Program-made: the position numbers and the translations under genes
Notes under the pieces: generated by a model
Databases searched by the model: none
Seen by the model: the letters and a program-made list of their open reading frames with translations, nothing else
Told to the model about the DNA's origin: nothing
Shown: positions 1 to 8,048 of the stretch, piece by piece
Layout: the number at the start of each line of letters is the position of its first letter
Numbering within the stretch: position 1 is the stretch's first letter
From: Sphaerimonospora cavernae
GTDB taxonomy: Bacteria > Actinomycetota > Actinomycetes > Streptosporangiales > Streptosporangiaceae
Assembly (NCBI RefSeq): GCF_042435035.1
Contig: NZ_JBHMQT010000058.1
Span: 18,821 to 82,820, forward strand
DNA length: 64,000 nt
Direction: 5' to 3'

Positions 1-395
1 CCGCCCGGCCCGTGCCCGTGGCCGGCGATCAGCGACGCCATGTAGGTGCCGTGCAGGCGCAGCGGGCCGACGCCGCGGGGGTTCGCACCCACGGTGAAAT
101 CCCTGCCGACGACCACCGAGCCGACGAGGTCGCGGTGACCGGGGTCGACACCGGAGTCGAGCACCGCCACGGTCACGCCGCGCCCTTTCGTGATGGTCCA
201 GGCATTGGCCGCGTCCAGGGTCCGCAGCACGTCGCGCTGGCTCAGCCGTACGTCGTCGGCCCGCGCCACCGCACCCAGCGGGGTGGATGCCGACGTCGTG
301 AAGGCCGGTGACAGAAAGGCCGGTGACAGCACCGTGACCATGGCGGCCAGGACCGCGGCGACCATGCGCGCGATCGTCTTCAGCGAGGTCAGCAC
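1..395 (-). CDS. S8 family serine peptidase (subtilisin/mycosin-like), N-terminal part only
   Basis: The gene runs off the left edge; only about 131 codons are visible. It starts at a GTG one base after the stop of the upstream gene, suggesting translational coupling. A signal-peptide-like hydrophobic stretch comes first (roughly residues 8-30). The catalytic Asp motif VAVLDSGVD and the catalytic His motif LHGTYMASLIAGHGHG follow. The Ser motif and any membrane anchor lie outside the window. It is a secreted subtilase, probably acting on or outside the cell surface. Mycosins of type VII secretion look similar, but no other ESX gene is seen here, so the substrate is unknown. Confidence 0.85.
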   Translation of the reverse strand, partial: MLTSLKTIARMVAAVLAAMVTVLSPAFLSPAFTTSASTPLGAVARADDVRLSQRDVLRTLDAANAWTITKGRGVTVAVLDSGVDPGHRDLVGSVVVGRDFTVGANPRGVGPLRLHGTYMASLIAGHGHGPG

Positions 396-396
396 C

Positions 397-1116
397 TCAG
401 CACCGCCACTCCTCGGCGGCACAGTCGGGGGCTGTCGGAGCGGTGAGCGCGGATGCGACCTGACCGGCCAGGTCGTCGGTGAACGAGAACATCGTCGGCC
501 GCTGTCTGCCCACCGCGCGGGCCGGACGCCCGTCCACCTGTCCCGCCGTCGTCATCACGACGTACGGCCCGGCCTGCCGTACCGTGGCCGCCTGCCGGCC
601 TGCCTGGCTGAAGCGGTCGGTCACGGTCCCGGGGAAGGCGAGGGCGCGCAGCCCGGGGACGGGGGCGCCGTCACGCGGAAAGGCGTGCTCGGCGGAGGCC
701 GCCGAGCGGGCGTCGGGGAACGCCGCGACGCCTATGGTGATCACTATGCCCTGCAGCGCGTCCAGGTAGGTGGCCCGCAGGATCGCCCGGCAACCGGCTG
801 CCCGCAGCGCCTTGTGGAGCCGCGTGTCCGTCGCGGACCGGCAGTCGTACCGGGAGGAGACGCCGACCCGTCGCGCCCGCTCCACGCCGCCCTGCTCGGT
901 GTTGTACGTCAGGGTCGCGGGGAAGATCCTGCCCACCGGCCAGCGTTCCCAGCGCCGTGCCACCTCGGCCGCCGCGGCCTGCCGTACCTCGTCGGCGCTG
1001 GGGCCACGGGTGAGCTCGGCGAGGGCGGTGTTGGCCGCGACGCCGGCGACGATCGCGCAGACGAGGGTCAGTGCGGAGGCGACGGCCAGGGCCGGCCAGG
1101 TCCGCCTTTCGCCCAC
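397..1116 (-). CDS. membrane-anchored protein of unknown function upstream of the subtilase
   Basis: I do not recognise the family. The likely start is one of two consecutive GTG codons (1119 or 1116), because GGAGG lies immediately upstream; the longer open frame has no support. The product of about 239 residues has one N-terminal membrane segment (about residues 8-30) and a mostly extracellular remainder with two Cys in the middle (YDCRS and AGCRA) and two near the end (PDCAAEEWRC), which could form disulfides. It almost abuts the subtilase gene and is probably cotranscribed, so it may be a partner or substrate of that protease. This is inference. Confidence 0.65.
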   Translation of the reverse strand: MGERRTWPALAVASALTLVCAIVAGVAANTALAELTRGPSADEVRQAAAAEVARRWERWPVGRIFPATLTYNTEQGGVERARRVGVSSRYDCRSATDTRLHKALRAAGCRAILRATYLDALQGIVITIGVAAFPDARSAASAEHAFPRDGAPVPGLRALAFPGTVTDRFSQAGRQAATVRQAGPYVVMTTAGQVDGRPARAVGRQRPTMFSFTDDLAGQVASALTAPTAPDCAAEEWRC

Positions 1117-1202
1117 CACGCCTCCGTTCGCCCGCCCCGGCACGATTCCCACTGACAGTGACCTTAACGCCCCTCGGAGTCGAGATCCCCGCAAACCGTC
1201 CC

Positions 1203-1242
1203 GGAAAGTACTTGACGCTACGGAAAGGAGAAAGTACTTTCC
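1203..1242 (+). promoter_or_regulatory. promoter with overlapping AAGTACTT operator repeats
   Basis: GGAAAGTACTT at 1203-1213 and the perfect palindrome GAAAGTACTTTC at 1230-1241 lie just upstream of the membrane protein/repressor pair. A -35-like TTGACG (1212-1217) is followed after 17 bases by a -10-like TACTTT (1235-1240), so each promoter element sits inside one operator copy. A repressor bound here would block RNA polymerase. The obvious candidate is the winged-helix protein encoded two genes downstream, giving autoregulation. Confidence 0.7.
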
Positions 1243-1274
1243 ACAGTAGAAAGCAAACGAGGGAGGAACGCGGC

Positions 1275-1742
1275 ATGAACCCGGAAGAGGCGGCACAGAA
1301 CCTCGCGACGATCCGCGAGACCCAGGTCAGGGCGGTGGGATCGCACCGCTGGTTTCCGGCGTGGTACATGGCGGGGATCGGACTGTTCGTGACCGGGATC
1401 CAGTTCGTCACCGAACCGGGCGCCGGAAGCCCGGTGAAGGCCGTGGTCGCCGCGCTGCTCGCCGCCGGACTGGGCGCGCTGGCCGCCGTGTTCGTCGGAA
1501 CCCGGCGGATGACCGTCGACAACGGTCTGGCCTGGCCCGCCTTCCTCCCCGTGTTCCTGCCGTGGTTGGCCGTGGGCCTCGGCCTCGCACTCGGGTCGGC
1601 GTTCTTCTTCAGCGCCATGGAGGTCCCGTACGGGCGGACCTACGGCGGCCTCGCATTCACCGCTTTCATGGCCGCGACCAGCCCGCTGATCTCACGTTGG
1701 GTGGCCCGCCGGATGGCGAGGAAGCTCGAAGCGGGACTCTGA
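1275..1742 (+). CDS. four-helix integral membrane protein, partner of winged-helix repressor
   Basis: A protein of 155 residues preceded by a good ribosome site (GGGAGGAAC). It has about four hydrophobic segments (near residues 27-45, 55-75, 85-108 and 118-138) with short loops and a basic C-terminus, so it sits in the cytoplasmic membrane. No catalytic motif is visible and I do not recognise a named function. Its stop overlaps the ATG of the downstream regulator (ATGA), and an AAGTACTT operator precedes it. A membrane protein coupled to a winged-helix regulator is a recurrent actinobacterial pair; what the pair senses is unknown. Confidence 0.8.
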   Translation: MNPEEAAQNLATIRETQVRAVGSHRWFPAWYMAGIGLFVTGIQFVTEPGAGSPVKAVVAALLAAGLGALAAVFVGTRRMTVDNGLAWPAFLPVFLPWLAVGLGLALGSAFFFSAMEVPYGRTYGGLAFTAFMAATSPLISRWVARRMARKLEAGL

Positions 1743-2065
1743 TGGATCTCGATCCGGTCATCCACGCGCCGGTCCGGCTGCGGATCGTCTCGCTGCTGGC
1801 CGCCGGCGAGGAGGTCGAGTTCGGTTTCGTACGGGACACCCTCGGCGTCAGCGACTCGGTCCTGTCCAAACACGGCAGCGCACTCGAGGCCGCCGGATAT
1901 GTGCATGTACGCAAGGGCCACATCGGTAAGCGGCCGAGGACCTGGTATCGCCTCACCGACGTGGGCCGCGCGGCGTTCAGGACTTACGTGAGCAACCTAC
2001 AGAAGATCGTCTCCCCCAGCGGCCTGGCGGTCCTCCCGCCCGCCGACACCCCGGGCACCTCGTAA
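1742..2065 (+). CDS. winged-helix transcriptional regulator (MarR/ArsR-like fold)
   Basis: This 107-residue protein is a single winged helix-turn-helix domain. It begins with a helix containing HAPVRLRIVSLLAAG, then the recognition helix region VSDSVLSKHGSALEAAGYV, then a wing with KGHIGKRPRTWYRLT. This layout matches small actinobacterial regulators that bind as dimers. Its start overlaps the stop of the membrane protein gene by one base. The palindromic AAGTACTT sites over the promoter of the pair are the likely target. The ligand or signal is not visible. The last 20 residues are Pro-rich and probably disordered. Confidence 0.85.
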   Translation: MDLDPVIHAPVRLRIVSLLAAGEEVEFGFVRDTLGVSDSVLSKHGSALEAAGYVHVRKGHIGKRPRTWYRLTDVGRAAFRTYVSNLQKIVSPSGLAVLPPADTPGTS

Positions 2066-2080
2066 CCTCACAGACTCCAT

Positions 2081-2118
2081 ATGAGTACGGCCTTCGCCGA
2101 AGCGAAGGCCGTACTCAT
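2081..2118 (+). terminator. intrinsic terminator-like hairpin after the regulator gene
   Basis: A perfect 16-bp inverted repeat (2081-2096 and 2103-2118) with a CCGAAG loop begins 15 bases after the regulator stop. No U tract follows, as is usual in actinobacteria. It could also stop transcripts arriving from moeZ on the other strand. Confidence 0.7.
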
Positions 2119-2150
2119 CGGTCGACCAGAGCGAACGATCCCATCCAAGT

Positions 2151-2268
2151 GCAAGATCACGGAAGCCGAAGTCGCAGGTCACGGCGGACAGCTGCGCGTT
2201 TCGGCAAGATCACGAGGATCGTTTTCCCTGGTCACCTCCCTACCGTGCGAGCAATCGCAAGATCACGG
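2151..2268. repeat. three GCAAGATCACG repeats with 53-bp period
   Basis: GCAAGATCACG or a close match occurs at 2151, 2204 and 2257, exactly 53 bases apart. In the first two units a second match, GGTCAC, also falls at the same offset (unit positions 27-32). The rest of each unit has diverged. The third copy ends a few bases before the moeZ stop. It looks like a decayed tandem repeat or an array of protein-binding sites; no coding function is seen. Confidence 0.55.
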
Positions 2269-2276
2269 GATGGTTG

Positions 2277-3455
2277 TCAGTAGGTGGGGAGGGTGGGGTC
2301 GACGGTCTTGATCCAGCTGAGCACGCCGCCGCCGACGTGGACGGCGTCGGAGAAGCCGGCGTTCTTGAGGACCGCGAGGACCTCCGCCGACCGGGCACCC
2401 GACTTGCAGTGCAGGACGATCTTCTTGTCCTGGGGCAGGCCTTCCAGGGCCGAGCCGTTCAGGAACTCGCCCTTGGGGATCAGCACGGCGCCCGGGATGT
2501 TGACGATCTCGTACTCGTTCGGCTCGCGGACGTCGATCAGCTGGATGTCTTCGCCCCCGTCGAGCATCGCCTTGAGCTCGGCCGCGGTGATCGTCGACTC
2601 GGCGGCGGCCTGCTGCGCCTCCTCTGAGAGCGTGCCGCAGAACGCCTCGTAGTCGATGAGCTCGGTGATGGTCGGGTTCTTGCCGCACAGCGGGCACTCG
2701 GGGTCCTTGCGCACCCGGACGTCCCGGTACTTCATCTCCAGCGCGTCGTAGATCATGAGGCGGCCCACCAGCGGTTCGCCGATGCCGGTGATGACCTTGA
2801 TGGCCTCGTTGACCTGGATGGACCCGATGGCGGCGCACAGCACGCCGAGGACGCCGCCCTCGGCGCAGCTCGGCACCATGCCGGGCGGCGGGGGCTCGGG
2901 GTAGAGGCACCGGTAGCAGGGGCCGTTCTCGGCCCAGAACACGCTGGCCTGGCCGTCGAAGCGGTAGATGGATCCCCAGACGTACGGCTTGCCCAGCAGC
3001 ACGGCCGCGTCGTTGACCATGTACCGGGTGGCGAAGTTGTCGGTCCCGTCCACGATCAGGTCGTAGCCGGAGAAGATGTCCATCACGTTGTCGGTCGTGA
3101 GCGCCACGTTGTGGATCACGACGTTGACCAGCGGATTGACCTCGCGGACGGTGGCGGCGGCCGACTCGGCCTTGAGCCGGCCGATGTCCGACTGACCGTG
3201 GATGACCTGCCGCTGCAGGTTGGACTCGTCCACGACGTCGAAGTCGACGATGCCGAGCGTCCCGACCCCGGCGGCCGCGAGGTACAACAGCGCGGGAGCG
3301 CCGAGGCCGCCCGCGCCCACACACAGCACCTTGGCGTTCTTCAGCCGCTTCTGGCCTGCCATGCCCACATCGGGGATGATCAGGTGGCGCGAGTAGCGGC
3401 GCACCTCTTCGACGGTCAGCTCGGCTGCCGGCTCTACCAGCGGTGGCAACGACAC
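2277..3455 (-). CDS. moeZ: adenylyltransferase/sulfurtransferase MoeZ
   Basis: A two-domain protein of 392 residues. The N-terminal ThiF/MoeB domain has the nucleotide-binding loop GAGGLGAPALLYLAAAGVG (about residues 48-66) and two Cys pairs for zinc (CYRC near 178, CPLC near 253). The C-terminal rhodanese domain carries the active-site loop HCKSGARS (about residue 350). MoeZ proteins adenylate a sulfur-carrier C-terminus and transfer sulfur to it, serving molybdopterin and CysO-type cysteine or thioamide pathways in the cytosol. The length and domain order match M. tuberculosis MoeZ (Rv3206c). Confidence 0.95.
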   Translation of the reverse strand: MSLPPLVEPAAELTVEEVRRYSRHLIIPDVGMAGQKRLKNAKVLCVGAGGLGAPALLYLAAAGVGTLGIVDFDVVDESNLQRQVIHGQSDIGRLKAESAAATVREVNPLVNVVIHNVALTTDNVMDIFSGYDLIVDGTDNFATRYMVNDAAVLLGKPYVWGSIYRFDGQASVFWAENGPCYRCLYPEPPPPGMVPSCAEGGVLGVLCAAIGSIQVNEAIKVITGIGEPLVGRLMIYDALEMKYRDVRVRKDPECPLCGKNPTITELIDYEAFCGTLSEEAQQAAAESTITAAELKAMLDGGEDIQLIDVREPNEYEIVNIPGAVLIPKGEFLNGSALEGLPQDKKIVLHCKSGARSAEVLAVLKNAGFSDAVHVGGGVLSWIKTVDPTLPTY

Positions 3456-3554
3456 AGTTCCACTCCCGTTTTCGTGCCGATGGTCGTGCTCGGATCCATG
3501 GGCGCCTCACAAGCTCTTCTCACAACTTAACCGGGGTACCCCCGCATTCCCCAA

Positions 3555-4466
3555 TCACGGTGTCCGATGGATGGACACCCGGGTCTGGTCGAGAAGGCGA
3601 CGCACCTCCCTCGCCACGACCTCAGGAAACTCCATCTGTGCCACGTGGCCGGCGCTCGGCAGCAGGACGAGCCGGGCATCGGGGAAGGTCCTGGCCGCCC
3701 GGTACGCCATGCGAGAGTGCACCAGCCGGTCGCGCAGGCCGTAGATGAGCAGGGTGGGCGCGGTGATCCGGGCGGCCTGAGACCACAGGTTGTCCGGCCC
3801 GAAGCGAAGATACTCCCTGACGATCGCCCGGGCGCACCCCACGACCGCCGCACCGGAATAGGGGAGGTCGTCGCGCCGGCGCAACTCCTCCACCGCGTCG
3901 CGGAACCGCTCCGGGTGCACCATCGACAGATCGGCGTAGCACATACCCAGAGAGGCCCGGACGCGCCGCTCGGGCGGCAGCGCGCTGAGCCAGCGGAGGG
4001 CCAGCTCCCCGACCCTGGGCGCGGCCGACATCGCGATGCGGGCCGGGCCGTACCGGAGCAGCAGGTCGGGGAGCGCCGGCGAGACCAGCGTCAGAGATCT
4101 GACCAGGTCCGGCCGGGTCGCCGCGAGGCGTACGGAGACGGCTCCGCCCATCGAGTTGCCGAAGAGGTGGACCGGAGCACCGAGACGTTCGACGAGCCGC
4201 GCGACCACGCGGACATGGCCGTCGACCGAGTAGTCGCCATCGGGCGGCGCGGGCGAGTGGCCGGCCCCGGGCAGATCGATCGCCACGCCCCGCACCTCGC
4301 CGGACAGCTCCCCCATGAGGTCGGTCCAGTTGGTGGCCGAACCGGCCAGGCCGTGTACGAAGACCGCCGTCTCCTCCGGACCTTCCGGCGTCGTTCTCAC
4401 GTGGATCCGCAGGTCCCCGGTGTCGATCAGCCCGCCGGGCCAGTGCGGAATCGGCTCGGCTCCCAT
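3555..4466 (-). CDS. alpha/beta hydrolase
   Basis: A protein of 303 residues starting at an ATG with GGAGGA upstream. It shows FVHGLAGSATNW (oxyanion region), the nucleophile elbow GNSMGG (Ser near residue 112), YGLRDRLV with the likely acid Asp, and SAGHVAQME with the catalytic His. The fold is that of soluble hydrolases acting on esters, epoxides or C-C bonds; the substrate cannot be told. It lies 99 bases upstream of moeZ on the same strand and may share a transcript. Confidence 0.88.
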   Translation of the reverse strand: MGAEPIPHWPGGLIDTGDLRIHVRTTPEGPEETAVFVHGLAGSATNWTDLMGELSGEVRGVAIDLPGAGHSPAPPDGDYSVDGHVRVVARLVERLGAPVHLFGNSMGGAVSVRLAATRPDLVRSLTLVSPALPDLLLRYGPARIAMSAAPRVGELALRWLSALPPERRVRASLGMCYADLSMVHPERFRDAVEELRRRDDLPYSGAAVVGCARAIVREYLRFGPDNLWSQAARITAPTLLIYGLRDRLVHSRMAYRAARTFPDARLVLLPSAGHVAQMEFPEVVAREVRRLLDQTRVSIHRTP

Positions 4467-4673
4467 ACGTCCTCCTTCGTGCCATTCGTTCCACTTCGAC
4501 ACTAGGTCGTACGGGGCACCGCCGCCAGCGTCCACTCGGCCCGACAGAAGACTTATAACGCCCATATTGGGACATTCTAAATCCGACATAAATGACATTT
4601 CCGAGCGAAATGAGCGGTAGCAGCCCAACGTCGTCAATAAAGCGATAAGCGGAGGGCAAAAGCGGCCGATCGC

Positions 4674-4807
4674 CGTTTGTCCCTTGGGTGGCGAGGAAAT
4701 CAAGACAATGCAGAGATGATCCGCAAGGATCGTTCGAAGGGACATTTTCCAGCTCATCTGGGAAATGCCAGAGTGTCGGGGCAATAATCCTTCAAGGGGG
4801 AAATGAA
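4674..4807 (+). promoter_or_regulatory. conserved structured 5' leader of secreted paralog 1
   Basis: This leader has the four blocks shared by the array. CGTTTGTC is at 4674 and GGAAATCA at 4695, 21 bases later. A small hairpin GATCC-GCAA-GGATC is at 4718-4731. A second hairpin has arms GACATTTTCC (4741) and GGGAAATGCC (4760). The block GGGGCAATAATCCTTCAAGGGGG then leads into the ATG. It may act as a regulatory RNA or a protein-binding leader; no known riboswitch class was recognised. Confidence 0.6.
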
Positions 4808-5443
4808 ATGCCCAAGCTGAGCAACCTCGTCGGGATCCTCGCGATCAGCGCCGCGCTGACCAGCGGCGCCGTCGCCCTGGGTGCCGCCGTGACCACCGCG
4901 TCCGCCGACGCAGCCACCGTGATGGGCGGCTTTGTCGGCGGCCCCGGCCCGTACGGCAACTGGAACGACAACTGGAACCGCAACCGCAACAAGCAGCGCC
5001 AAGGCCAGAAGGGCAAGAACCACAACAAGAACAAGAACAAGAACAAGACCAAGCAGTGGCAGCACGAGCGCCAGATGCAGGGTCAGCACCAGTTCCTGCT
5101 GCGCGACTTCACCCTCGTCCTGACACCGTTCCAGAAGACCGACAGCGACTCGCGTGCCCTGCCGTACAACTGGCAGTACGGCCAGTCGTACGCCCTCCCG
5201 TGGAACCACCAGCTGGGCACCGCGAACCAGCAGAACCTCCCGCGCGAGAGGCAGACCACGGGAGTCCTGCCGTCGCAGCGGCAGGCCTCCGACGTCGCAC
5301 CGCTGCAGGGCCAGCGGGCGGAGGCCGACCCGCGCGTCCGGACGAACAACGTGGCTCCGCAACCCATGAGGCAGCGCGTGAACGGCGAGCTCGAAGGGCC
5401 GGAGCAGAACAACAACAACGGCGACGGCGCCGCGGCCGGGTAA
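4808..5443 (+). CDS. secreted paralog 1: signal peptide, KN-rich linker, LQGQR/GELEGPE C-terminus
   Basis: I do not recognise the family. The 211-residue product starts after CAAGGGGGAAATGAA. It has a signal peptide of about 37 residues (core GILAISAALTSGAVALGAAV, likely cut after ASADA). A basic Lys/Asn-rich stretch with KNKNKNKTKQWQH follows, then DFTLVLTPFQK, a Tyr/Trp/Asn-rich middle, and a C-terminal part with VAPLQGQRAEADPRVRTNNV and GELEGPE. It pairs with paralog 2, sharing all these blocks. It is exported and very basic in its first third, which would favour binding to wall polymers or nucleic acid; this is inference. Confidence 0.8.
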   Translation: MPKLSNLVGILAISAALTSGAVALGAAVTTASADAATVMGGFVGGPGPYGNWNDNWNRNRNKQRQGQKGKNHNKNKNKNKTKQWQHERQMQGQHQFLLRDFTLVLTPFQKTDSDSRALPYNWQYGQSYALPWNHQLGTANQQNLPRERQTTGVLPSQRQASDVAPLQGQRAEADPRVRTNNVAPQPMRQRVNGELEGPEQNNNNGDGAAAG

Positions 5444-5569
5444 CCGGGCCGCTGGGTGACCGTCCCCGCGGGCTCGGCGAAAGGGCGACCGCGCCTTCGC
5501 GCCGCCCCGGTGCCCGTACCGGCCGTGGTTCGTAGCCGGTGCCGGCGGCCGACGCCCGCGCTCCTCGAA

Positions 5570-5634
5570 AGCGCCCATGCCTCCTGCGGAGCGATGTCTT
5601 CCGCGTATGCGCTCACACAGTGAGCATGGGCGCT
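5570..5634. repeat. long-range inverted repeat between paralogs 1 and 2
   Basis: AGCGCCCATGC at 5570-5580 matches the reverse complement GCATGGGCGCT at 5624-5634, closing a 43-base loop. It lies in the roughly 400-base gap between two secreted-paralog genes and could be a weak terminator or attenuator. Nothing else recognisable is seen in 5444-5840. Confidence 0.4.
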
Positions 5635-5840
5635 CTTCGAAGTCCATCAGCGGCCGGACCGTCATCCGGCCGGCGGACAGCCACCCACGACGCCCTGTGA
5701 CGATCAGTGAATTCAGCCATATCCGCGGCTGTGGCACACGCCGCGGGCACGTCCCGACAGATTCGGGCCGCTCCCCAATTCGCGGACTTGGAATCGGCCG
5801 ATCACCGGGATGGAAATCATTTATCAGGAGGAAAAGTCTC

Positions 5841-6482
5841 ATGTCCACGTTGAGGAACGTCGGCGGCATTCTCGCCGTCAGCACGGCGATGACGGGCGCG
5901 GTAATCGCGATCAGCGCCGCGACGAGCACGGCGGCCAATGCCGCACCGACCGTCGCGACCAACGCCGGGGTCGTCATGGGGGGCTACATCCCCCCCGCGC
6001 CGAAGCCGCGCTACTACCCGGTGAACGTCAACCGGAACGCCAACGGGAACCGCAACAAGCAGGGCCAGGGCCAGAAGGGCAAGAGCAAGAACAAGAACAA
6101 GAACAAGAACAAGAACAAGCAGTGGCAGCACACCCGCCAGATGGAGAACCAGGACCAGTTCCTGATGCGTGACTTCACGCTCGTCCTCACGCCGTTCCAG
6201 AAGTCGGCGAACCACTCCGGGGCCATGCCTTGGAACACGCAGTGGTCCAACTCTTACGCGGTGCCGTACAACAACCAGTACGAGCAGATGCACTCCTTCA
6301 ACAACCCGCGCCGCAACCAGGGCACGGCAGTGCTGCCGGCGCAGCACCAGGCCGCGGACGTCGAGCCGCTGCAGGGTCAGCGGGTGGAGGCCGACCCCGC
6401 CGTGCGGGAGAACAACGTCCTGAACCGCGGCCCCGTGCTGCAGCGGACAAGGGGAGAACTGGAGGGACCCGAGGCGGAGTAA
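5841..6482 (+). CDS. secreted paralog 2, sister of paralog 1
   Basis: This 213-residue protein starts at an ATG preceded by CAGGAGGAAAAG. It follows the plan of paralog 1: signal peptide (core GILAVSTAMTGAVIAISAAT, cut near AANAA), then GNRNKQGQGQKGKSKNKNK with a run of five KN units, QWQHTRQMENQDQF, DFTLVLTPFQK, an Asn/Tyr/Trp-rich middle, then VEPLQGQRVEADPAVRENNV and GELEGPE at the end. Identity with paralog 1 is patchy, highest at the ends. The region upstream lacks the CGTTTATC leader, so it may depend on the promoter of paralog 1. Function unknown. Confidence 0.8.
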   Translation: MSTLRNVGGILAVSTAMTGAVIAISAATSTAANAAPTVATNAGVVMGGYIPPAPKPRYYPVNVNRNANGNRNKQGQGQKGKSKNKNKNKNKNKQWQHTRQMENQDQFLMRDFTLVLTPFQKSANHSGAMPWNTQWSNSYAVPYNNQYEQMHSFNNPRRNQGTAVLPAQHQAADVEPLQGQRVEADPAVRENNVLNRGPVLQRTRGELEGPEAE

Positions 6483-6517
6483 CCACGCCCGCAGTGCCAC
6501 GATGCCCGGCATGAGCG

Positions 6518-6552
6518 GAGAGCCGGCCCGCCCACCGTGGGCCGGCTCTCCC
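6518..6552 (+). terminator. terminator after secreted paralog 2
   Basis: GGAGAGCCGGCCC (6518-6530) pairs with GGGCCGGCTCTCC (6540-6552): a 13-bp perfect stem with a 9-base loop, 36 bases after the stop codon. Confidence 0.8.
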
Positions 6553-6655
6553 TGAAACCTCGACCATCCGAACATCACGGTACCGGCCGGGGGAACTCAT
6601 ACTCACCGTGCTTCGCCGAATCGGCGGCACGGCATCGCCCATAGATTCTGTTCCG

Positions 6656-6691
6656 CCACGCGTGCCCATCCGAGGGGATGGGCACGCGTGG
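6656..6691. terminator. second terminator-like hairpin; start of a gene-free stretch
   Basis: A 15-bp perfect inverted repeat (6656-6670, 6677-6691) with loop CGAGGG, followed by a pyrimidine-rich run (TTTCCTCTTCC). Between here and about 7080 there is only C/T-rich low-complexity DNA, and I see no credible gene on either strand. Confidence 0.6.
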
Positions 6692-7094
6692 CGCTGTCAT
6701 TTCCTCTTCCGCCCTCCTCCCGTTCCCCCTCCCCTCTGCGTTCTTCCTTGCCGCGCCGGCTCCTCCCCGGTTTCCCGCCGCTTTTCCACGCCTCCTTGCC
6801 GCACCCGCCACGTCCCCCGGTGCGCCTTCGCCCGCCGCGAGGGTCCGCGACCCACCGCTTGCCGCCTTTGGCGGTCGTGTACGCCCCAGGCTCTTGTACG
6901 CCGCCGGAAGGCACGTGTCGGCCTGCGCGGCCACCCGCCGGCGTCTCCGATTGACAGGACGGTCTCTGGGCGGCCGCTGAGCGGCGTATGAGCAGCCTCG
7001 GGGCGGCCTATGGCGGCCCCGCTCGATCGCGTGCCGGTGAGGACAGGCGGAGGACCCATTCACAGAATCGGACATCTCGCCACAAAGTAGGCAT

Positions 7095-7290
7095 TATTAG
7101 TCTAAGCCGGTCTATAAACTGATAACACCAGACTAAAGGCACCTGATCCTCGTTTGCGACATCACGCCCCGGGAAATCAAGAAGGCGCAGGAAGATGGTC
7201 CAATCGGGGGCCATGAGGACATTTCTCCATTATGGCGGGAAATGTTCTGCGAATCAGGGGGCAATCGAATCCTGTCAAGGAGGACACGCA
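7095..7290 (+). promoter_or_regulatory. conserved structured 5' leader of secreted paralog 3
   Basis: TTAGTCT (7097) and AGACTAA (7129) form a spaced inverted repeat that may mark the promoter. CGTTTGCG (7151) and GGAAATCA (7172) are 21 bases apart as in the other leaders. A GATGGTCC/GGGGCCAT hairpin (from 7194) and a GACATTTCTCC/GGGAAATGTTC hairpin (7218-7247) follow, then GGGCAATCGAATCCTGTCAAGGAGGA before the ATG. Confidence 0.6.
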
Positions 7291-7788
7291 ATGCCCGTTC
7301 TCAAGAAGATCCTCGCTGGGCTGGCCATGAGCACCGCAATCACGGGCGGCGCCCTCGCCCTGGGTGTCACCGCCGCAGGCGCCGCCGTGATTCCGGCGGG
7401 TGGCGGTCTCGGCGGTGGCCTCGGCACCGGTCTCGGCACCGGTCTCGGCGGCCTGGGCGGTGGTGCCTTCGTCACGCCGTTGCTCTTCAACGGCAACAAC
7501 AACAACGGCAACAACACCCCGTTCTGGAACAACAACCAGAACAACTTCAACAACAACAACAACTGGTGGAACAACAACAACTTCTGGAACCAGAACATGA
7601 TGAACGACCGGTTCAACGACAACTCTGGCTTCGGCATCGCGGCCAAGGACGTCGCCATCGGCTTCCAGGACCGGACGAACCGGGACAACAACTGGAACAA
7701 CAACATGTGGCACACCAACAACAACATGAACCACAACAACAACTGGTGGAACAACAACAACCACTACAACCAGTTCCCCAACCGCTGA
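7291..7788 (+). CDS. secreted paralog 3: Gly-rich linker and Asn/Trp-rich domain
   Basis: The 165-residue product has the family signal peptide (KKILAGLAMSTAITGGALALG, likely cut near AAGAA), a Gly/Leu repeat, then a domain dominated by runs of Asn broken by Trp and Phe (NNNNWWNNNNFWNQN), a conserved centre GFGIAAKDVAIGFQDRTNRDNN and a second Asn/Trp block. There is no Cys after the signal. Such composition resembles aggregation-prone or amyloid-forming sequences. It is the left copy of a tandem duplication with paralog 4. Function unknown. Confidence 0.8.
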   Translation: MPVLKKILAGLAMSTAITGGALALGVTAAGAAVIPAGGGLGGGLGTGLGTGLGGLGGGAFVTPLLFNGNNNNGNNTPFWNNNQNNFNNNNNWWNNNNFWNQNMMNDRFNDNSGFGIAAKDVAIGFQDRTNRDNNWNNNMWHTNNNMNHNNNWWNNNNHYNQFPNR

Positions 7789-8014
7789 CGATTGACGGGG
7801 CCGGTCGATCTCATGGCTGACGGCCTTCCGGCATCGACCTCGGGGCCTGAGATCGCACGGGGCGAACTCGAATACGCCCGCGGCTCAGAACGAGGTGCCG
7901 GCCGGCCGGATCGCGCCGGCGAGAGCGCAGGAGAAACCCGAACATCGGCGCACGGCGTCCTGATAGACGCCTTCGATATCGACGCGGGCGTTCGTTACCG
8001 CACCGCGTAGAGGA

Positions 8015-8048
8015 AAGGGCTCCGGCGGATCATTCCGCTGGAGCCCTT
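8015..8048 (+). terminator. terminator after secreted paralog 3
   Basis: AAGGGCTCCGGCGG (8015-8028) pairs with CCGCTGGAGCCCTT (8035-8048), with one G-U pair and a 6-base loop. Almost the same hairpin follows paralog 4. Confidence 0.8.

Noticed and set aside
671..1618. Long minus frames in 0.4-1.6 kb and their plus-strand shadows
   Set aside because: They cross the promoter and operator and contradict the clear membrane protein gene; high GC gives long false frames.
2151..2268. CRISPR array
   Set aside because: Only 11 bases are repeated, in three copies; no direct repeats of 25-37 bases and no cas genes.
4674..4807. Leader as a c-di-AMP (ydaO) or other known riboswitch
   Set aside because: The CGTTTATC/GGNAATC blocks and the two hairpins do not match any riboswitch consensus I know; better treated as new.
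7177..7764. Antisense open frame rich in Val (opposite paralog 3)
   Set aside because: It arises from GTT on the reverse of AAC codons; no ribosome site or family.
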